NCBI GenBank assembly: GCA_016838825.1
Contig: JAEHKU010000006.1
Span: 304 to 46,713 of the forward strand
Length of the DNA: 46,410 bases
Direction of reading: 5' to 3'
Source: Nitrosopumilales archaeon
GTDB lineage: Archaea; Thermoproteota; Nitrososphaeria; Nitrososphaerales; Nitrosopumilaceae
Position 1 is the stretch's first letter, and the number at the start of each line of letters is the position of its first letter. The notes beneath the pieces are model-generated. The model did no database searches, was not told the DNA's origin, and worked only from the letters and a program-made list of their open reading frames with translations. Positions 42,169 through 46,410 of the stretch are shown here, piece after piece. The translations under genes and the position numbers were made by a program.

Positions 42169-43348
42169 GAGCTATTTTACCTCCAATTATTACAGCCTTG
42201 ATAGCATTTTCAGAAGCACGATGTACAATCGAAGCATACGGATTATGCATTGGTGCAAGATCAATGGTTCGTTTGTCTATAATAATACAATCGGCGAGAG
42301 TATTCTCTTGAATCATGCCAAGTTTTTTATTTCTCAATAGTTTGCCAGCATTAACAGTTGCCATTTTAAGAATAGTTTTTGGATCTATTCGTGATTTTTT
42401 CATTCCCATGGAAACTTTCCAAAGATAGTCCAACTCCCTAAACATGTCAGGTGAATTGAACATTACATTATCAGTTCCAATAGTGACATTGCACCCTGCC
42501 TTAATCATGAGAGATACATCAGGTATTCCTTCTGCGAGTGATGCGTTAGCTCTAGGACAAACAACTATACTGATTTTATTTTTTGCGGCAAGTTGAAGAT
42601 CTCTTCTTGATGCATGTGTCATATGTACCAGAAAATTTGGTCTCAAAAGTAAACATCTGTGTGTTTCCGTTCTATTAGTTAATTTTTTTGAGGTTTTGCA
42701 GCTTTGATTTGTTTCAGCTGAATGGATTGCTTTTATTTTTTTGAATTTTGAATAATATCTTAATACAGAATCGCTGTTTTCATTAGACCCACTAATTCCT
42801 AATCCATCACATTTTCGTAAAAGCTGTTGGAGTTCAATTCTTTTAGATTTAGGAAGAGGAACGTTCTGCTTAACTGATCTTTTGTCTTGATAATATTCTA
42901 GTCTACCAAGTATTACCGGTCTTATTGGAACATGTCTTATAGCTTTTTGTATTAAGTTGATTCCATCAATACCTCCCTCCCTAAAATCGATAAATGTTGT
43001 AATTCCTTTTCGAATCATTGAGACACAAGCATTTCTCATAAAATCAACAAGGTGGGAGGGTTTTGAAGTGCTCAAAATACGATGTTTCAGTCCTGATATG
43101 GGATGAATTCTTTGTTCTGCATCTAACTCTAAACCCAAATCCTTTGCTAAAGAATCACCTATGTGGGTATGAGCATTTACAAAACCTGGTATCATAAGAA
43201 ATCCTTCACAATCATAACATTCTTCCTTTGAGGCTACTCTCAGACTTTTTCTTATTTGCTTAAAATATTGACCAGATACACGTACGTCTACAGAAGAAAG
43301 GTACTTTAGATCACTACCATACAATACGCTGATATTTTTTATCAGCAT
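42155..43348 (-). CDS. metal-dependent amidohydrolase in the riboflavin operon, candidate pathway deaminase or deformylase
   Basis: 397 residues of the cytosine deaminase/chlorohydrolase-type amidohydrolase family. Metal ligands visible: H60 and H62 (NAHTHIGDS), H209 (IHSAETNQ), H242 or H245 (VHMTHAS) and D293 (IGTDNVMF). The C-terminal strands (ADCIIIDKRTIDL, AVIIGGKIAHG) close the outer beta domain. It lies between GTP cyclohydrolase III and the reductase, overlapping both. GCH III product needs deformylation and the reduced pyrimidine needs deamination; no other gene in the operon does either. The family is sure; the reaction is inferred from position. A generic SAH- or guanine-type deaminase is the alternative. 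Confidence 0.85.
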   Translation of the reverse strand: MLIKNISVLYGSDLKYLSSVDVRVSGQYFKQIRKSLRVASKEECYDCEGFLMIPGFVNAHTHIGDSLAKDLGLELDAEQRIHPISGLKHRILSTSKPSHLVDFMRNACVSMIRKGITTFIDFREGGIDGINLIQKAIRHVPIRPVILGRLEYYQDKRSVKQNVPLPKSKRIELQQLLRKCDGLGISGSNENSDSVLRYYSKFKKIKAIHSAETNQSCKTSKKLTNRTETHRCLLLRPNFLVHMTHASRRDLQLAAKNKISIVVCPRANASLAEGIPDVSLMIKAGCNVTIGTDNVMFNSPDMFRELDYLWKVSMGMKKSRIDPKTILKMATVNAGKLLRNKKLGMIQENTLADCIIIDKRTIDLAPMHNPYASIVHRASENAIKAVIIGGKIAHGTI

Positions 43349-44091
43349 GATAGCTCAAGAATCTGTTGTTTTTTTCCAGTTTTACGTAATTCCCGAATTT
43401 TATCCAATGATTGTGTAGCAAGTTTAACCGCATCTCGTGCAGTTTTGGCAGTACCTATTCCACAGTTCAAAACTATTCCATGTTCCTTTTTGATTAAATC
43501 GATAAACTGTTCTGCGTTCTCTTTACCATTCTCCGATGAAATTATCATGAAGTTATCTCCTCCTATGAAAAATGTTAATGATTTCTTTTTCAAAAAAAAC
43601 TCTAACATTTTTGAATATAAGGTAAACATCATAGAAGATACTTCATACGGTGATTTTATTTTGGAAACTGATGTTAATCCATCTACATCCATATGCAGGA
43701 TCTTTACAGGATGATCCTTTTTGCCATCAACAAATCCAAAAATTCTATGATCACTATCTAAAACAATTTTTGATTTTCGTCCTTCATGTGCTCTTAAATT
43801 TGCCTCAAATGGTGAATTGTCATGACCTATTGCCATTGAGAGCTGAATTTCAAAAGATTGAGCTAATTTCTGTTGAATTGCAACATGGTCCTGCAAGGAC
43901 AATCCATTTGTAACTGCAAAAAACTCATCAAATCTGTTCAAGAAAACAAGACATTCCTTTTGTGAAAAAAGCTTTTGAATCTCTTTGTATAATGATGCCT
44001 GTAACATTTGCAACTTATGTTCTCTGTCACTACCCAATGTTAGTGTCCAAGGACCATATCCTGTGATTTTAATGATCGTGAGTTGAACCAT
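43342..44091 (-). CDS. arfA: GTP cyclohydrolase III
   Basis: 249 residues. The archaeal enzyme that opens GTP to the formamidopyrimidine (FAPy) 5'-phosphate as first step of riboflavin and F420 synthesis. Two cyclase-like domains: N-terminal TIIKITGYGPWTLTLG, NRFDEFFAVTNGL and AIGHDNSPFEA; C-terminal HMDVDGLTSV, FIGGDNFMII and NCGIGTA. Overlaps ribH by 23 bases and the amidohydrolase by 7. Confidence 0.95.
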   Translation of the reverse strand: MVQLTIIKITGYGPWTLTLGSDREHKLQMLQASLYKEIQKLFSQKECLVFLNRFDEFFAVTNGLSLQDHVAIQQKLAQSFEIQLSMAIGHDNSPFEANLRAHEGRKSKIVLDSDHRIFGFVDGKKDHPVKILHMDVDGLTSVSKIKSPYEVSSMMFTLYSKMLEFFLKKKSLTFFIGGDNFMIISSENGKENAEQFIDLIKKEHGIVLNCGIGTAKTARDAVKLATQSLDKIRELRKTGKKQQILELSC

Positions 44092-44506
44092 CTTTATCGA
44101 TCTTTTTCAATTGTTCAGATATCTTCACAGTAGCTTCTACGGCTCGTTCTGTAACGGGCCTAATTCGTGCATATGCATGTCTTTGCTGCATTCCAGGTCC
44201 GCTTATTCCTAACGTTACCGGTTTTTGGTATTTTATTGCCAGTTCAGTTATCGATTGTGCAGTAGAATTAGCAATTAGCTCATCGTGCTTTGTTTGACCT
44301 TTAATTATAGCACCAAGTGTTATGACAGCATCAATATTCTTTTTTTGTAATAACTTATCAATTACAATTGGCATATCAAACACACCAGGAACGTGACAAG
44401 TGTATTTTACGTGTAGTTTCATAATTTTTGCCTTTTCTAGAGCAACATCCAACATTCTTGATGTTATTTTCTGGTTAAAGTCCGAGACCACTATTGCAAT
44501 ATTCAA
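44069..44506 (-). CDS. ribH: 6,7-dimethyl-8-ribityllumazine synthase
   Basis: 145 residues. Condenses the ribityl-pyrimidine with dihydroxybutanone phosphate. Motifs: VVSDFNQKITSRML, HVPGVFDMPIVI, VITLGAIIKGQTKHDELIA (catalytic His region) and VTLGISGPGMQQRHAYAR. The start is TTG at 44506, two bases after the ribB stop. Confidence 0.95.
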   Translation of the reverse strand: MNIAIVVSDFNQKITSRMLDVALEKAKIMKLHVKYTCHVPGVFDMPIVIDKLLQKKNIDAVITLGAIIKGQTKHDELIANSTAQSITELAIKYQKPVTLGISGPGMQQRHAYARIRPVTERAVEATVKISEQLKKIDKDGSTHDH

Positions 44507-44508
44507 AA

Positions 44509-45189
44509 CTAGTGTACCTTAGAAAATTCTAGAAGCTCATTACCATCCAAGAAGGCAATAGCATTTTCCTGTGCATAGCTTTTTGCTTTTTTAACTGATA
44601 ATGCAGTGTATGTTTCAGAATCTAACATTTCACAAATCAAAGCCACTGGAGTTAATTTAGTAAGTTGCATTAAATATACAGACATTTCAGTGTGGCCTAG
44701 TCTTCTAGATAAAAGACCGTTTGACGCAATTAACATATGAGTATGTCCAGGTGTATTAAAAGAAGAGACAAATTTTTGCTTTTGATCTTCTGGTGCTTCA
44801 TTATGTAGATTTGCCATTTGTTTGACTGTTAACGCTCTGTCTCTATCTGTAACACCAGTATATGTTTGAACATGATTTATAGAAATTGAAAAAGAGGGTC
44901 TATCACCATAAGGCGCAGTTCCAATTATCATATTTTTTGATTCTGCATCAAAATCATCTGTGTGATACAATATATCATGCATATAGGAAAGGTCTAGACG
45001 TTTAGCAAATGCATTATCAATTGCAATACAGACTAATCCTCCTGCATGCTGTCGCATTCTGGCAATATGTGCAGGTGTAACAAACTGTGCTGCAAGAATC
45101 ATATCAACTTCATTTTCTCTTGTGCCAGCATCATGAAGTAAAACAAATTCACCTCTTTTAAGTGAAGAAATTGCATTTGCAAGTGTCAT
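44509..45189 (-). CDS. ribB: 3,4-dihydroxy-2-butanone 4-phosphate synthase
   Basis: About 226 residues from ATG 45189 (MTLANAISSLKRGEFVLLHD). It converts ribulose 5-phosphate to the four-carbon riboflavin precursor. Motifs: RENEVDMILAAQFVTP, MRQHAGGLVCIAID, TGVTDRDRALTV, FNTPGHTHMLIA and RLGHTEMSVYLM. An upstream in-frame start at 45246 would add 19 hydrophobic residues across the promoter elements and is rejected. The TATA box at 45211-45221 implies a leaderless mRNA beginning at this ATG. Confidence 0.94.
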   Translation of the reverse strand: MTLANAISSLKRGEFVLLHDAGTRENEVDMILAAQFVTPAHIARMRQHAGGLVCIAIDNAFAKRLDLSYMHDILYHTDDFDAESKNMIIGTAPYGDRPSFSISINHVQTYTGVTDRDRALTVKQMANLHNEAPEDQKQKFVSSFNTPGHTHMLIASNGLLSRRLGHTEMSVYLMQLTKLTPVALICEMLDSETYTALSVKKAKSYAQENAIAFLDGNELLEFSKVH

Positions 45190-45210
45190 AAAAAAAATTG
45201 TCACAGATCT

Positions 45211-45257
45211 GATTATAAAGGTTACTTGAAAAGTAGTAATTACCACAAAAGTGGTAA
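45211..45257 (-). promoter_or_regulatory. ribB promoter with two tandem palindromes
   Basis: On the minus strand, in transcription order: a perfect 7-bp inverted repeat TTACCAC-N4-GTGGTAA (45240-45257), a second one TACTT-N3-AAGTA (45223-45235), then the TATA box CCTTTATAATC (45211-45221), centred about 27 bases before the ribB ATG at 45189. The palindromes touch the BRE/TATA region, so a repressor bound there would block TFB/TBP. A riboflavin regulator such as archaeal RbkR is one candidate. The first repeat could also be a hairpin at the ribE 3' end. Confidence 0.55.
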
Positions 45258-45261
45258 AAAA

Positions 45262-45852
45262 TTAGCCTTGAGATAAAACGTATCTTCCAAGAATGTCAGT
45301 TTCAATATTAACTTTGTCACCATTTTTTTTTCTTGCAAAATTTGTAACTTTCATAGTATGTGGAATAATACAAACTGAAATTTTATCTCGTGTTACATCA
45401 ACAAGAGTTAGACTGATTCCATCGATGGCAATTGATCCTTTTTTTACAGCAAACTTTTTCAAATTCTTTGGTAGTTTAATCCAAATTTTTACTTCCTTTG
45501 GTCTTCTTTCAATTTTTATTATAGTACCTACCCCATCAACATGACCAAGGACAAAGTGTCCTTCCATTCTATCACCAATCTTCAAGCTACGTTCAATGTT
45601 TACCTTATCACCAGGTGACAAGTTTCCAAGATTAGTTTTCTTAATAGTTTCATCGATCATTTCAAATCTACATTTATTTTTTGAAATACCAGTAACAGAA
45701 AGACATGTACCGTTTATTGCAACACTTTGTCCAATTTTTAGACCTTTAGAATGTTTTCCCAAATCTATTGATATATTTATGGCACTACGGTTTTTTGTAT
45801 TTCTTTCAATTCTTTGAACAGTTCCTGTGCTTTCAATAACACCTGTAAACAT
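45262..45852 (-). CDS. ribE: riboflavin synthase, bacterial alpha-chain type
   Basis: 196 residues made of two lumazine-binding repeats (about 1-95 and 96-190): MFTGVIESTGTV, INGTCLSVTGI, FEMIDETIKKTNLG, then EGHFVLGHVDGVGTI and AIDGISLTLVDV. It dismutates two lumazines to riboflavin. Most archaea use an unrelated lumazine-synthase-like riboflavin synthase, so this is the bacterial/eukaryotic form. First gene of the rib operon with its own TATA box; five bases separate its end from the palindrome before ribB. Confidence 0.95.
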   Translation of the reverse strand: MFTGVIESTGTVQRIERNTKNRSAINISIDLGKHSKGLKIGQSVAINGTCLSVTGISKNKCRFEMIDETIKKTNLGNLSPGDKVNIERSLKIGDRMEGHFVLGHVDGVGTIIKIERRPKEVKIWIKLPKNLKKFAVKKGSIAIDGISLTLVDVTRDKISVCIIPHTMKVTNFARKKNGDKVNIETDILGRYVLSQG

Positions 45853-45874
45853 CTCTTAAAATGAGCTTACATAT

Positions 45875-45913
45875 GTATAAAATGATTTATCTAAATGAAA
45901 AAGCATAGATAAA
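45875..45913 (-). promoter_or_regulatory. ribE promoter: TATA box and an upstream inverted repeat
   Basis: On the minus strand TTTTATAC (45875-45882) is centred about 27 bases before the ribE ATG at 45852. Directly upstream is a perfect 8-bp inverted repeat TTTATCTA-N12-TAGATAAA (45886-45893 and 45906-45913), placed like an operator or activator site. It differs from the ribB palindromes. Confidence 0.5.
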
Positions 45914-45941
45914 CACCTTAACAGTTAGTATCAAATGTTAA

Positions 45942-46410
45942 TTATTTTGGTCTCTGAAATGTGAAAGTTACAATCTTTTGTGGAACACGGTATTCCCTAA
46001 CCTGTTGTGTTTGATTTTGTATGTCATCTTTCAGATCAGTTACTACAACTGGAACAGCCAGATTATCTTCATCAAAGGGATATGGATTGCATTCAATCCT
46101 ACCTTCACCTAGTGGGTGAAACTGTAGTTTGATGCTATCATCCCAATTTTTTCGTGGAATGTGAAGAAACTCAACTTCATCACGTCCCAGTCCTTTTGCT
46201 TCTCCAGAAAGAGGAGGGAGAAGATCTGAACACAATGACAAGGAAATAGCATCTAGTGTCTGCAACATTTTGACATGTGGTTGCAGGTTACTTGGTTGAA
46301 TCGCATCTTTTTGCCAACCTCCTAGTTTTTCAAGACGTTGTTTGAGATCCTTTTGTTGCTGATTTAGAGTATCAATTAGAGAAGATACTACCGGCAGAGA
46401 TTCCTCATTG
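45942..46410 (-). CDS. DUF3891-like protein (5' end beyond the window)
   Basis: The frame is open to the right edge of the window; about 155 C-terminal residues are visible, ending VTFTFQRPK. A coiled-coil segment (LIDTLNQQQKDLKQRLEKL) is followed by LQTLDAISLSLCSDLLPPL and an acidic-hydrophobic C-terminal domain with PYPFDEDNLAVPVV. The late LQ..D.LSL..C motif is what suggests DUF3891 to me; function unknown. Same strand as the rib operon, 89 bases upstream of ribE. Confidence 0.7.
   Translation of the reverse strand, partial: NEESLPVVSSLIDTLNQQQKDLKQRLEKLGGWQKDAIQPSNLQPHVKMLQTLDAISLSLCSDLLPPLSGEAKGLGRDEVEFLHIPRKNWDDSIKLQFHPLGEGRIECNPYPFDEDNLAVPVVVTDLKDDIQNQTQQVREYRVPQKIVTFTFQRPK

Noticed and set aside
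45190-45246. N-terminal hydrophobic extension of RibB
   Set aside because: It would run through the TATA box and palindrome; the ATG at 45189 gives the normal RibB start and correct promoter spacing.
1-46410. CRISPR array, insertion sequence, prophage, integrase or toxin-antitoxin pair
   Set aside because: No regularly spaced repeats, transposase motifs, terminal inverted repeats or phage-type genes were seen; gene content is housekeeping throughout.

Overview
The window (46.4 kb, AT-rich, gene-dense) looks like a chromosome segment of an ammonia-oxidising archaeon of the Nitrososphaerota (Thaumarchaeota), probably close to Nitrosopumilus. Archaeal information-processing genes support this: TFE-alpha, NAC, L44e, S27e, the exosome subunit Csl4, TiaS, Trm56, Dph2, MptE and a thermosome. 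So do TATA boxes about 25-30 bases before start codons (leaderless transcripts), frequent TTG/GTG starts and an intron-bearing initiator tRNA. The genus-level placement is inference. I see no IS element, prophage, CRISPR array or rRNA, and no gene-free stretch longer than about 230 bases.

Layout. 1-2056 (minus): a MoaD-E1 (MoeB/ThiF) fusion, cut by the window edge, and threonine synthase. 2289-2804 (plus): a membrane-anchored unknown. 2806-10179 (minus): a compact histidine operon in the order hisG-hisD-hisC-HAD phosphatase-hisB-hisH-hisA-hisF-hisI. The HAD protein is a good candidate for histidinol-phosphatase. 10218-12567 (minus): a class II (bacterial-type) HMG-CoA reductase and a glucose/sorbosone dehydrogenase-like protein. 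12651-12754: initiator tRNA-Met with two apparent introns, followed by tiaS. 14200-16634 (plus): dph2, csl4 (interrupted by an in-frame TAG) and pheA. 16631-19476 (minus): a small membrane protein, IMP dehydrogenase and dihydropteroate synthase. 19513-22355 (plus): mptE, an unknown coiled-coil protein and guaA. GuaB and GuaA together cover IMP to GMP.

22358-26777 (minus): a ROK sugar kinase, a thermosome subunit and adenine deaminase. 26852-27327 (plus): L44e and S27e. 27310-31524 (minus): a late cobalamin operon (threonine-phosphate decarboxylase, CobQ/CbiP, CbiB, CobS, CobY). Its CobQ lacks the usual glutaminase half. 31609-34181 (plus): an aspartate-semialdehyde dehydrogenase-like enzyme, an Lrp/AsnC regulator and heme O synthase. 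34184-36113 (minus): a zinc-ribbon protein, a small protein that may be a PAC4-like proteasome chaperone, and a UbiD-family decarboxylase. 36321-38187 (minus): a PUA protein, NAC, a coiled-coil protein and a RuvC/YqgF-like nuclease with no standard start codon. 38283-41518 (plus): an AbrB-PhoU protein, HflX, Trm56 and TFE. 41515-45852 (minus): a riboflavin operon mixing a bacterial-type riboflavin synthase, RibB and RibH with archaeal GTP cyclohydrolase III and the archaeal reductase, plus an unassigned amidohydrolase that may fill a pathway gap. 45942-46410: a DUF3891-like fragment running off the window.

The window is therefore mostly cofactor and amino-acid biosynthesis (histidine, threonine, phenylalanine, cobalamin, riboflavin, pterin, heme O) with translation and RNA-processing genes. 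I did not find an obvious novel defence or mobile system. The most interesting points are the doubly interrupted initiator tRNA, the riboflavin-operon amidohydrolase with palindromes at its promoters, the ubiquitin-like/E1 fusion, the half-size CobQ, the HAD protein in the his operon, and two translation oddities (the csl4 amber codon and the RuvC-like gene without a start).
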